Assembly: GCF_000711225.1 (NCBI RefSeq)
Contig: NZ_JOMG01000001.1
Span: 418,855-482,854, forward strand
From: Pelobacter seleniigenes DSM 18267
GTDB lineage: Bacteria > Desulfobacterota > Desulfuromonadia > Desulfuromonadales > Geopsychrobacteraceae
DNA: 64,000 nt
Direction: 5' to 3'
Positions 25,893 through 34,493 of the stretch are shown one piece after another. The notes beneath the pieces were generated by a model, which was not told the origin of the DNA, made no database searches, and worked only from the letters and a program-made list of their open reading frames with translations. The stretch's first letter is position 1; each line of letters starts with the position of its first letter. The translations under genes and the position numbers were made by a program.

Positions 25893-26203
25893 GTTATCCC
25901 CCGTCGTTCACTTTTACGTTATGAAGCCGGCCAGCAAAGTGAAAGCAGCAGTAACCAACAAACTAACAGTTTGGAGCCCTGAATATACCGATAACCACAT
26001 CTATTGATTATTTAGTAGAAATATACCCGGTGTTTTATCGTTGTCAATTCTAAGCTATTCAACGATATTTTATTGGTGAATTATCAACAGCCGGTTTCCA
26101 CGCAAGACCTGTCCGCAGCAGGAATGAACGCTTGAATTCACGGGCAGACCCTTGTAAGATTCGGGCTGATTATTCAAATGTTAAGAGAATCAGGGAGTTC
26201 AAC
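25893..26203. other. Divergent control region between the CobW/MBL operon and the SH3 gene
   Basis: About 311 bases, AT-rich (especially 25980-26100), no gene. It must carry the promoter of the four-gene operon (-) and of the SH3-domain gene (+). The 8-bp inverted repeat at 26036-26067 is the only clear regulatory candidate. Confidence 0.5.
26036..26067. promoter_or_regulatory. Inverted repeat, candidate operator
   Basis: TATCGTTG (26036-26043) and its exact reverse complement CAACGATA (26060-26067) are separated by 16 bases in the middle of an AT-rich divergent promoter region. Half-site spacing of about two helical turns (centre to centre 24 bases) suits a dimeric or tetrameric repressor or activator. 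Confidence 0.45.
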
Positions 26204-26884
26204 ATGACTTTATCGCTTCGCAGCGCCTTTATCAGCTTGTCTTTGTTGCTTATCGCAACTGCCGGCTTTGCCGAAACCCGCTATATTTCAGATGTTCTGG
26301 TGGTGACAGTCAGAAGCAACACGGGAAATAATTATCAGACCGTCGACAACCTGAAAACCGCCACCCCGGTCGAAGTTCTGAGCGAGGACCAGACCTATGT
26401 CAAGGTTCGTACCCCGGAAGGCAAAGAAGGCTATATCCTCAGACAGTATGTCACCAAGGAACTACCGAAAGCGGTCCAGATCGATCGGCTCGAAAAAGAG
26501 ACCGCTGCCCTCAAGGAACAGCTGCAGCAACAACAACAGAGTAGTGCCGATAAACTGGCCAATGCCGACGCCAACCTGGCCAAGATTGCAGAGTTGCAAA
26601 AACAGCTGCAGGTTGCCAACGACAACCTTGACAAGGTCAAAAATGAGTACGACAGCCTGCTGCAGAATTCGCAGAACGTCGTCAGCCTGAGTACCGAGAA
26701 CGAAGATCTGATTGAACAGAATAAACAACTCAACAATGAACTGGTGGTGCTCCGTGAGGAAAATCGGAATTTCCATCGTTCCAATATGATCCAGTGGTTC
26801 CTGGCCGGTGGCGGAGTCTTTTTCGGCGGCTGGATTATCGGCAAGATCTCACGCAAAAAGCAACGCGGGTTTTCCCGATTGTAA
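26204..26884 (+). CDS. SH3-domain membrane protein (TIGR04211/YgiM type)
   Basis: 226 aa from the ATG at 26204, CAGGGAG 6 bases upstream. A signal peptide (cleavage after GFA) leads to a bacterial SH3 domain (about 25-95, with VRSNTGNNYQ and YILRQYV), then a long Gln/Asn/Leu coiled coil (about 100-190) and a C-terminal membrane helix (about 197-217) with a basic tail. The layout (SH3, coiled coil, TM) is that of the YgiM/TIGR04211 family, likely interacting with peptidoglycan. Single gene. Confidence 0.9.
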   Translation: MTLSLRSAFISLSLLLIATAGFAETRYISDVLVVTVRSNTGNNYQTVDNLKTATPVEVLSEDQTYVKVRTPEGKEGYILRQYVTKELPKAVQIDRLEKETAALKEQLQQQQQSSADKLANADANLAKIAELQKQLQVANDNLDKVKNEYDSLLQNSQNVVSLSTENEDLIEQNKQLNNELVVLREENRNFHRSNMIQWFLAGGGVFFGGWIIGKISRKKQRGFSRL

Positions 26885-27256
26885 AAGCAGCCAACGACCA
26901 ACCAAGGCCATCTTGACCGTGGCTTAGCACCGTTTTGCGGCAGTACGGTTGGTCCTTCGCCTGGATTTTTTAGTCATACCTGCTTCAGGACGGGAAGGGG
27001 CCTTCCCCTCCCCGTCCTGAAGCAGGCAAATCGACCAGCCATGCCATTCCGAGTCAGCCCCCAACTCGCCAATACCATTCAAAAATCAATTCATCGTTCT
27101 TCTTTTTTTTAAAAAAAACCTTGATATCAGATATTTATCAGGTATTAATTTATGCATTGATTTATTCAGTCCGGTTCGCAGTCACGAGATAAGCGGAGCC
27201 CGAGCACCCTTAACGGCGAGCGCATCTCTTCTGCCAAGACAGCAAAGGAGGCCTCC
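26885..27256. other. Intergenic region with long hairpin and AT-rich segment
   Basis: About 372 bases with no gene. It contains the 16-bp inverted repeat at 26979-27026 and, from 27090 to 27160, an AT-rich stretch with T9/A8 runs and TGATA...TATCA half-sites (27122-27126, 27136-27140) that could hold the promoter or an autoregulatory site of the downstream HipA-like gene. Confidence 0.5.
26979..27026. repeat. Long perfect inverted repeat (hairpin)
   Basis: Arms CCTGCTTCAGGACGGG (26979-26994) and its reverse complement (27011-27026) flank a 16-base loop that itself pairs (AAGGGG with CCCCTT), giving an almost continuous stem. It lies about 95 bases after the SH3 gene. A T-run (GGATTTTTTAG) precedes rather than follows it, so it is not a standard terminator for the plus strand. 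Confidence 0.8.
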
Positions 27257-28621
27257 ATGCGTGGCCAACACCGGGAGCAATTGCGCTCACTGCTGGGAAC
27301 CCGGGTACATAACTCGCGTGAGCTGACCCAGTTGCTGAGTATCAGTCAACCGACCTTGTCACGCCTGATCAACGACATGGGACAGGAGCTGGTCAGTATG
27401 GGCAAAGGCCGGGCGACCTGCTACGGCCTGCCGCGTAAAATTCATGACCAGGACAGCCGTTTTCCGGTCTACCGCATCGATCCGCGCGGTGACGCTCACC
27501 ACTTCGGCACCCTGCTGGCCCTGCAGGGCGGGCAATACTGGTGGGAAGATGCCAACGAAGCGGGGGAGCTGTTCCCTCACCTGCCCTGGTTTCTTCTCGA
27601 TCTGCAGATGTCCGGTTTCGGGGCCAGGATCTTTGCCTATCGCCATAGCGACAGTCTCAACCTGCCGCGAAAAATCAGCGACTGGAACAGCTCCGACCGG
27701 CTGTTTGCCATCAGCCGTTGCGGAGAGGACCGTAGCGGCAACCTGATTATCGGCGAACAATCCCTGGCTCGGTACTTTGAACAAGCCCGCCACGAACCGC
27801 AACTCATCGATATCGGCACCAAGTCCTGGGTCTATCCGCAGCTGGCCCAACAGGCGCTGTCCGGGGAACTCAATGCCGCCCAGGTCGGCGGTGAACAGCC
27901 GAAGTTCACCATCTGCATCAATGATCAGGGGACTCCTTGCCAGACCCTGGTTAAATTTTCACCTGCCGTCGACAGCAACGAGGCCCGCCGTTATGCCGAC
28001 CTGCTGGTTTGTGAACACCTGGCCCTGGAGACCATTCGCCTGGCCGGCCGCTCGGCCGCGCGCTCACGCCTGATCACCGCAGGTCACCAGGTCTTTCTTT
28101 GCTTGAAACGCTTCGACCGGCGCGGCGCCATCGGCCGGTTGCCGCTGGTCTCCCTGCGTGCCCTGCATGAAAAGCTGCAGACCCCCTGCGATACCTGGGT
28201 CGATGCCGCCACCCGCCTGCACCACCACAAATTGATCAGTGCCGGCGATGCGGAAAAGATCCTCTGGCTGGCCCTGTTCAGCGACCTGATCGGTAACAGC
28301 AACCAGCATTTTGCCAATATCTCCCTGATTCCACACCAACAGGATTCTTTTTTGCTGGCCCCGGCCTACGGCATCCGCCCCACTCTTTACGAACCCGTGG
28401 CCGGCGAATTACCGGCCAGCCTGTTCACTCCGCCCGCAGTCCGCAACGAAGCCTCTGCACAATTGTCCAGCGCCCTGGATGCGGCCATCCTATTCTGGAA
28501 AAGTGCTGCGGTTGATGAACGCATCTCAGGCAATTTCCGCCAGATCTGCTATGAAAATTGCGAGCTGCTCAAACTGCAAAAACGGGGGCCCCAGCTGATT
28601 ATCCCCAACCAGAAAAATTAA
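27257..28621 (+). CDS. YjjJ-type HipA-like protein with HTH, predicted catalytically dead
   Basis: 454 aa, ATG 6 bases after AAAGGAGG. An N-terminal helix-turn-helix (about 10-55, SISQPTLSRLI) replaces a separate HipB antitoxin, as in E. coli YjjJ/HipH. The HipA kinase fold follows: the ATP-binding AQVGGEQPKF block (about 215-225), KRFDR, and the region of the catalytic loop. Where active HipA proteins have GNxDxH, this one reads GNSNQH with N349 at the catalytic Asp. The metal-binding Asp of the YDxLP motif is G372 (PAYGIRP). Both key aspartates are thus missing, so kinase activity is unlikely and a DNA-binding regulatory role may remain (inference). No hipB-like gene is adjacent. Confidence 0.85.
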   Translation: MRGQHREQLRSLLGTRVHNSRELTQLLSISQPTLSRLINDMGQELVSMGKGRATCYGLPRKIHDQDSRFPVYRIDPRGDAHHFGTLLALQGGQYWWEDANEAGELFPHLPWFLLDLQMSGFGARIFAYRHSDSLNLPRKISDWNSSDRLFAISRCGEDRSGNLIIGEQSLARYFEQARHEPQLIDIGTKSWVYPQLAQQALSGELNAAQVGGEQPKFTICINDQGTPCQTLVKFSPAVDSNEARRYADLLVCEHLALETIRLAGRSAARSRLITAGHQVFLCLKRFDRRGAIGRLPLVSLRALHEKLQTPCDTWVDAATRLHHHKLISAGDAEKILWLALFSDLIGNSNQHFANISLIPHQQDSFLLAPAYGIRPTLYEPVAGELPASLFTPPAVRNEASAQLSSALDAAILFWKSAAVDERISGNFRQICYENCELLKLQKRGPQLIIPNQKN

Positions 28622-28870
28622 GTATCTGTTAACTTTTCTTCCAATCTGTGCCATACTCAGTCTGTTTCAGCCGGTTGCCAGGCACCGCCGGAGCCTCCTT
28701 GGGCAGACGATAGCCATCACTTCGTGTCGTCTGCGCGGTTGTTTTCAACCAAGCCGGAAGCAACAGGTTTCGGGGGTGATTCCGATCCCCGGATAAAAGC
28801 ACCAACCAGTTTGACTCAGCAGGGCGGTCCGGCAGCGCAGCAGGGTCCGCACTGAACAGGACGTTATGGC

Positions 28871-30109
28871 ATGAACAGAGATTTTCCCAGTATTCTTTTT
28901 GTTGATCCCCACCCTTCAACCCGCGCCGCTCTCAACCAACTACTCCATGATGAACCCTGGCACTGCCGCTTCGTGTCCACCACAAAAGAGGCCCTTGCAA
29001 CACTCGAGACTGCGGTCATCGATCTGGTCGTTGCCGAAGTCGGCCTGGACGATAATGACGGAATCCAGCTATTTCAAAGAATTCAGCATAATTATCCCCA
29101 CATCATCCGGATTTTCCTGACCGCCGGCAACGATCAAGAGGAGGTCATCAGTGCCCTGACCCATGGCCAGGCGCAACAACTGATCCCGAAGCCCTGGATC
29201 GACCAGGAGTGCAAAGAAATTCTTCGCAGCGCCTTGCGCCAGGCCAAACAGCAGAAAAAGCACAGCTTGGAATTTCAGCGCCTGATCAATTCGATCCCAT
29301 TGCTCCCGGCCCTACCCACCAGTTACGCCAATATCCGCTCCTGTATACAACAGGACGATGTCGACATCGACCAAATGGCTGAATATATCAGCCAGGACGT
29401 TGCCCTTGCGGCGACGGTCCTGCGTTGGGCCAATTCGGCACTGTTCGGTCAGCGGTTCCAGGTCGACAGCATAAAAAAAGCCATCATCGTCCTCGGCACG
29501 GATATTGTCGAAAGCCTGGTCCTGACGGAAGCGGTCAACCGAACCGTGGCCGGTAAGATTCCGCTTATCAAAGGCTTTGATTTCAAAAAATTCCAGAAAC
29601 ATTCCATGGCCTCCGCCAGTATCAGCAGGCTGCTGATCAGAACCCTTTTCCCCGTCGACAGTGTTCGCCAGGACCGTGCCTTTATTGCCGGGCTGCTGCA
29701 CGATCTGGGAAAACTCGTCGCCGCGAGCTTTTACTCCCAACAGTTTGCCCGGGCCATCCAGCTGGCGCGAAAAAAAGCGCTCTCGCTGAGCGAAGCGGAA
29801 CGTGAGATTTATCAGTCCGACCATACCGAGCTGGGCAGTTTTTTAGCGGAATGGTGGGCACTGCCCCCCTTCATTGTCAATGCGATCAAGTTCCATCATA
29901 ATCCTCAGAGCACGCCCCTTGATCCGGATATCATCATTGCGGCCTATTCGGCCAACCTGCTCAGCTACCAGTTCGGGTACGGCTCCAACGGAGACACCCT
30001 GCCACGGGAGCTTCCTGAAAATTACCGGGGAAAATTTTTCCTGACCGATGAGTCTATCGAAATTCTGCGGGCGGGTACGGACAAGGTGATTCGTTCTCTG
30101 CTGAACTAA
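28871..30109 (+). CDS. REC-HDOD regulator with degenerate receiver
   Basis: 412 aa. The N-terminal receiver domain (about 8-120) has VDPHP instead of the acidic pair and E56 (VVAEVGLDD) at the phospho-acceptor position, so it cannot be phosphorylated normally and may be locked. The HDOD domain (about 150-345) has ISQDVALAATVLRWANSALFG and retains an HD in LLHDLGKL. HDOD proteins act in signalling and c-di-GMP-linked or motility regulation without known catalysis. Upstream 28622-28870 (249 bases) shows no riboswitch or gene that I can support. Confidence 0.9.
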   Translation: MNRDFPSILFVDPHPSTRAALNQLLHDEPWHCRFVSTTKEALATLETAVIDLVVAEVGLDDNDGIQLFQRIQHNYPHIIRIFLTAGNDQEEVISALTHGQAQQLIPKPWIDQECKEILRSALRQAKQQKKHSLEFQRLINSIPLLPALPTSYANIRSCIQQDDVDIDQMAEYISQDVALAATVLRWANSALFGQRFQVDSIKKAIIVLGTDIVESLVLTEAVNRTVAGKIPLIKGFDFKKFQKHSMASASISRLLIRTLFPVDSVRQDRAFIAGLLHDLGKLVAASFYSQQFARAIQLARKKALSLSEAEREIYQSDHTELGSFLAEWWALPPFIVNAIKFHHNPQSTPLDPDIIIAAYSANLLSYQFGYGSNGDTLPRELPENYRGKFFLTDESIEILRAGTDKVIRSLLN

Positions 30110-30145
30110 TGCCGGGCGGGTTGAACACGGCAGGACAGAATACGC

Positions 30146-31351
30146 TTAAAAATACCAGCGCAGCAACATTGCGCCGCTGTTTCCCACTGCCCCGAATTCA
30201 CTGCGCACCAGAGCTTGCCCGGTATCGCCAGAAATCCTGGTCCGGTCACCGATGCCCCAGCCCCAGAACAGGTCGAGCTGCAGGTTGTCGGCCAGGGACA
30301 GGGTCAGCTGGGGACGCAACAGCAGGGAATCATCATCGAGATTCCAAATCACCAGTCCGTTTAAGGTGACCAGAGGATGTAGATCGTAAGAGGGGCCAAA
30401 CAACAGATAGTTCCGTCCGCTCAGGAAACTGAGCCCTTCCCGGTACGGCGCGGAGGCCTGAATCAACGGATATTCCTGCGGGCGGTCTCCGCCGCTGCCA
30501 TTGCGCAGATATTCGGCCAGCAGCACCAGGCCGTTGTCAAACCGATACCAGCTTTCCAAAGCGGCAATGGTGAAGCTACCATACAGGTCTCCCCAGGGCT
30601 GCCCGACCGCGGTCCCGCGATAGCGGGCCAATTCCCCTTTCAGGCCGACGTTGCCGAGTTCACCGGCCAGCCCGATCCCGGCCATGGGCCGACCGCGTAA
30701 CCTTCCCGCCAGCAGCAGCACATCCACCCCGGCAATATTCTCCCCGAAGGTCAGCAGATAGCTATTGTGACGACGCTCATCGCCCAGCACCAGGGTTCCG
30801 CCGAGTTGACCGGCCAGACCGAAATAGCGCACCCCCCGGAACGCATCAACCCCGGGCCGGACCTCGGCATCCAGTACATCAGGGGCAAAGGGGGCAATCA
30901 CATCAAGGGGGGAAAACAGGCTGATCCGCCCAAAACCAATCGCCTGCCGGCCGAGGGTCCACTGTACTCCCAGCGCTTCGGTATGCAAATTGAGCCGATC
31001 CAGCTGCAACAGACCGCCGGAACGTTCCCCTTCCCCCCAGGATTTATCCAGATCGAAGCGCCGATTGGCGGGAGAACCCCCGCTGATCGAGAGCCCGCGG
31101 CGGTTCGACCACAGCTGTTGCTGATCGACCGCCAGTTCCAGCAGCACAGCGGCCGGCAAGGTTGCCTGCAGATCGAGCCGGGCATGTTCGACCAGCAAGC
31201 CGCCGTCCGTATCGGGTCCGGCATAATTTTCACTGTAGAGATTCAGATTTTTGATGGATCCGTTGAGACGGACAGTCTCCCTCCAGTCGCCGGCACTGGC
31301 CACCCCCCAGCTGCTCAGCAACAGCGAAAAACACAGCAGGCCGAGCTTCAC
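30146..31351 (-). CDS. Outer-membrane beta-barrel protein of the ABC export operon
   Basis: 401 aa. Signal peptide (cleavage after GVASA), then repeated alternating amphipathic strands and a C-terminal Trp-Tyr-Phe, the typical last-strand aromatic residue recognised by the BAM machine. No catalytic motif. It is the last gene in an operon of a LolA-like protein, two FtsX-type permeases and an ATPase; its ATG overlaps the ATPase stop by 4 bases. It likely forms the outer-membrane end of the export path, or a receptor for the delivered lipid or lipoprotein (inference). Confidence 0.82.
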   Translation of the reverse strand: MKLGLLCFSLLLSSWGVASAGDWRETVRLNGSIKNLNLYSENYAGPDTDGGLLVEHARLDLQATLPAAVLLELAVDQQQLWSNRRGLSISGGSPANRRFDLDKSWGEGERSGGLLQLDRLNLHTEALGVQWTLGRQAIGFGRISLFSPLDVIAPFAPDVLDAEVRPGVDAFRGVRYFGLAGQLGGTLVLGDERRHNSYLLTFGENIAGVDVLLLAGRLRGRPMAGIGLAGELGNVGLKGELARYRGTAVGQPWGDLYGSFTIAALESWYRFDNGLVLLAEYLRNGSGGDRPQEYPLIQASAPYREGLSFLSGRNYLLFGPSYDLHPLVTLNGLVIWNLDDDSLLLRPQLTLSLADNLQLDLFWGWGIGDRTRISGDTGQALVRSEFGAVGNSGAMLLRWYF

Positions 31352-32025
31352 TGCGCCGTCTCCAAATGACCGTCAACCAGCTTGATCAGCCGGCTGGCAT
31401 GGGCCATCACCAGAGGGTCATGAGAACTGACGATAAAGGTCACCCCGGACTCCCGATTCAGACGTTCCATCAGGGCGAGCAACTCCTCACTGGTCTGGGA
31501 ATCGATACTGGCCGTCGGCTCATCCGCCAGGATAACGGCTGGATCAGACGCCAGCGCCCGGGCAATGGCGACCCGTTGCTGCTGGCCGCCGGACAGATCA
31601 GAGGGCTTCCGGTCTTCCAGCCCGGCCAGTCCCAGCTCGGCAAACAGTTCCTCGACCCTACGCCGCCGGGAGACCTTGTCGAGCCCTTGCAGCATCAGGG
31701 TGAATTCGGCGTTTTCCGCAGCGGTCAAGACCGGGATCAGGTTATAGGCCTGGAACACGAAACCGATCTTATGCAGGCGCAGGGCGGCCAGCTCCTTGCG
31801 CGCGGCGTGCCCCACTTCCTGCCCCTGCAGCCGGATTTCACCGCTGGTCGGCTGATCCAGACAGCCAATCAGGTTGAGCAGGGTGGTTTTCCCGCTGCCG
31901 GACGGCCCGGCCAGAACACAGAACTCGCCGGCCTCGATCTGCAGGGTAAAATTGTTAACCGCAACCACCTGTTGGCTGCCGAGGGGGTAGATCTTGGTGA
32001 CGTCCGTCAATTCGATCAACGCCAT
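31348..32025 (-). CDS. ABC transporter ATPase, LolD/MacB-like
   Basis: 225 aa from the ATG at 32025 (AAAGGAG 8 bases upstream). All ATPase motifs are present: Walker [11 protein letters not shown]-loop VFQAYNLIP, signature [15 protein letters not shown], Walker [10 protein letters not shown], and H-loop SSHD. The sequence is of the LolD/MacB/FtsE subgroup that powers mechanotransmission rather than uptake. Operon position 4 of 5; it would drive the two permeases encoded immediately upstream. Confidence 0.95.
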   Translation of the reverse strand: MALIELTDVTKIYPLGSQQVVAVNNFTLQIEAGEFCVLAGPSGSGKTTLLNLIGCLDQPTSGEIRLQGQEVGHAARKELAALRLHKIGFVFQAYNLIPVLTAAENAEFTLMLQGLDKVSRRRRVEELFAELGLAGLEDRKPSDLSGGQQQRVAIARALASDPAVILADEPTASIDSQTSEELLALMERLNRESGVTFIVSSHDPLVMAHASRLIKLVDGHLETAQ

Positions 32026-32038
32026 AGCCCCGCTCCTT

Positions 32039-33271
32039 TCAATGATGCCGCATAGCATCGACAGGATTGATCCGGCCTGCTTTGATGGCGGGATACAGGG
32101 CCGCACCGAGCGTCAGGAACAACAGATAAACAGCGACCTGGAACATCCATGTCAGATCCCACTGCGCGCGCAGCACCGGATCGAACACCACCCCGCCGAA
32201 CTCCAGACTCTGGTCGATAAAACTGCGCATATCGATCCCGACATCCTGCAGATACCAGGTGGCCAGGGAACCGAGGATGCTGCCGAACAGCATCGAAATC
32301 ACCCCCAACAGCAGTGCCTCGAACAAAACCAGTGTTCGCAGCCGCATGGCGCTGGCACCGACAGCTAGAATAATACCGAACTCGTGAAAACGCTCCATCA
32401 CCGACATCAACAGGGTGTTGACCACCCCGATAGTGACAATCAGCAGCATGATCACAAAGATGAATTTCTGGCTGGCATAATCGAGGCGAATCGCATTGAA
32501 CAGGTTGGGCATGGCCCGCTCCCAACTGACCGCTTCGAGGCCGGGGAATTGGCTGATCAGCGCCTGCAGACGGGGATAAACCGTTGCTTCGGCATCCGGA
32601 TTGTTAAGGATGATGGCCAGTTCGTGAATTTCATGACCGATTCCGGCCAGGGCCGCAGCGCGCTCACGACCAACCAGCAGCAGGGTGCTGTCAACATTCT
32701 TGATGCCGGTCTCGACCACGCCATGGACCCGGAACATCTCGCTGACCAGATCACCGGAGCGATGCTGCAGGGTAACGACAAACTTGTTGCCGGGTTTCAG
32801 CTGCAGTTCTTTGAGGAGCCTGCTGCCCAGAATCGCTTCGCGGCCGTTCAGCGAGGTCAGCATTTGCGCGTCTGGCAGCTTTTTCAAAAAGGGATTGATG
32901 CGGCGCTCAACCCGGGGATCGATGCCGGTCAGCAGCACCCCGCGGCTTTCCCGGCTGGACTGGGCCAAAGCCGGCAGATACAGCCGCGGGAGCACCGCGG
33001 CCACCCCGTCAAAACCGGTGATGGTGTCCGCCAGGCTGTCAGGATCAAAGGAGAGTTTTTCATCCCGGGCGGCCAGATAGCCCTGCCGGTAAATGGTCAG
33101 ATGGCCGCTGCCGGCCCGGACGCCGCTGTCGATCATAGTTCGATAGACACCGAAAGACAGGTTGTGGGCAGCCTCAATCAACATCAGGCTCAGGCTGAGC
33201 GCAGCCAGGGTGATCAGCGTCCGCCGCCGGTTGCGCCAGAGGTTTTTCCAGGCCAGAGCGAGCAATTCCAT
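32039..33271 (-). CDS. FtsX-type ABC permease (LolC/E-like), second copy
   Basis: 410 aa from the ATG at 33271 (GAGGAG 4 bases upstream; frame opens to 33295). One N-terminal helix (about 15-40) after the conserved AWKNLWRNRRRTL, a large periplasmic domain (about 45-280), then three helices in the FtsX pattern, with MERFHEFGIILAVGAS typical of the coupling-helix region. It pairs with the preceding permease and with the ATPase. The two permeases share the LWRNRRRTL-like N-terminus and probably form a heterodimer. Confidence 0.93.
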   Translation of the reverse strand: MELLALAWKNLWRNRRRTLITLAALSLSLMLIEAAHNLSFGVYRTMIDSGVRAGSGHLTIYRQGYLAARDEKLSFDPDSLADTITGFDGVAAVLPRLYLPALAQSSRESRGVLLTGIDPRVERRINPFLKKLPDAQMLTSLNGREAILGSRLLKELQLKPGNKFVVTLQHRSGDLVSEMFRVHGVVETGIKNVDSTLLLVGRERAAALAGIGHEIHELAIILNNPDAEATVYPRLQALISQFPGLEAVSWERAMPNLFNAIRLDYASQKFIFVIMLLIVTIGVVNTLLMSVMERFHEFGIILAVGASAMRLRTLVLFEALLLGVISMLFGSILGSLATWYLQDVGIDMRSFIDQSLEFGGVVFDPVLRAQWDLTWMFQVAVYLLFLTLGAALYPAIKAGRINPVDAMRHH

Positions 33272-33272
33272 G

Positions 33273-34493
33273 TCACTCCTCACGGATGGCATCAACCGGC
33301 TGCATGCGGGCGGCGCGGTTGGCCGGCAAAAAACCGGCCAGCAGGGACACGGCCAGCAGGCAGGAAGCCGGGATCAGCACATTCGACCATTCCAGCACCG
33401 CCCCCAGGCGCGGCAAAATCGTTCCGCCGGCATAGGTGATCGGAGTCAGAGTTCCGGACAGATCAATCCCGACCCGGGCCATGTACAGACTCAGGCCCAC
33501 GCCGCCAAGAATGCCGAAGGCCAGCCCGAACAAGCCCATGAAAAAGGTTTCCAGGAAAATCAGCAGACGGATCTGCCCGGGACGCATCCCAATGGCGAGT
33601 AACACCCCAAACTCCCTGGTCCGCTCCATGACCGACATGAAAAAGGTATTGAGAATCCCCAGCCCGGTGGCCAGATACAGGATCGTCACCACAATCAGCC
33701 GCGAGACATTGTAACTGGCCACCACCTCACGCATTTCCGGCAGCAGGTCCCCCCAGGTCAGAATTTCCAGGCCGGCGGGCAACAACGGTCGCAGCTGCGC
33801 CGCGCCGGCCGCAGCCGCCAGCGGATCATCGATGTGCAATGCGGTCTCATGAATCTGCCCGGGCAACACCATGACCCGCTGCAACCAGCCCAGGGGGACC
33901 AGGACCAGGGAATTGTCGTGCCCGTAGTCACCGGTGGCAAACACCCCGCTTACGGTCAGCAGGTCGTTACCGATGGAGCCGTCGGCGGCCTGGGTGACAA
34001 AAACCAGTTCATCCCCTGGCCTGACCCCGAGCCGACGGGCCAAGCCGACCCCGAGGACCGCCCCGGCCGAGCTGTCTGTAGCCAGGTAGCTTCCGGTAAC
34101 CAAGTGGTTCTGCAGACTGGTCACCTGTTCTTCCAGGGCCGGGATCACCCCGAGCAGTTCGGCAGGCGCGCTGTTGCGGGCAAAGGAGAGCAGCCCGAAA
34201 CCGCGCAGGCGCAAGGAATACCCGGTGATCGTCTCTTTGCGCTGCAGAACCTTCTCAACGGCTTCAGGCGTATAACTGCGGTACATGTCGCGGTCATCCT
34301 GATACCCTTTGGCGCTGATCACCAGGTGGCCGTAATACTGTTCGGTTGCCGAAGCCAGCATATCCCGCAGCATGCCGGAGAAAACTCCGAGGGCAAGGAT
34401 CAACAGCGCAGAAGAAACGACCATGGCCGACAAGGTCAACAGGGTGCGACGACGATTCCGCCAGATGTTCCGCAACGCCAGCCGGGTCAGCAT
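33273..34493 (-). CDS. FtsX-type ABC permease (LolC/E-like), first copy
   Basis: 406 aa. N-terminal LALRNIWRNRRRTLLTL, helix about 15-40, a periplasmic domain of about 240 residues, then three helices with MERTREFGVLLAIGMRPGQI. The start shares one base with the stop of the LolA-like gene, and the stop is one base before the start of the second permease, so the genes are translationally coupled. MacB/LolCE-like exporters of this type move lipoproteins, lipids or small hydrophobic molecules from the inner membrane towards the periplasm. Confidence 0.93.
   Translation of the reverse strand: MLTRLALRNIWRNRRRTLLTLSAMVVSSALLILALGVFSGMLRDMLASATEQYYGHLVISAKGYQDDRDMYRSYTPEAVEKVLQRKETITGYSLRLRGFGLLSFARNSAPAELLGVIPALEEQVTSLQNHLVTGSYLATDSSAGAVLGVGLARRLGVRPGDELVFVTQAADGSIGNDLLTVSGVFATGDYGHDNSLVLVPLGWLQRVMVLPGQIHETALHIDDPLAAAAGAAQLRPLLPAGLEILTWGDLLPEMREVVASYNVSRLIVVTILYLATGLGILNTFFMSVMERTREFGVLLAIGMRPGQIRLLIFLETFFMGLFGLAFGILGGVGLSLYMARVGIDLSGTLTPITYAGGTILPRLGAVLEWSNVLIPASCLLAVSLLAGFLPANRAARMQPVDAIREE

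Noticed and set aside
28622-28870. Possible GEMM (c-di-GMP) riboswitch upstream of the HDOD gene
   Set aside because: GCCGGAGCC-type segments looked similar at first, but the conserved GCAAA-containing core of GEMM is absent.
28629-28919. 96-codon minus-strand frame in the gap before the HDOD gene
   Set aside because: It runs into the HDOD gene, lacks a family and has no context; treated as a chance frame.
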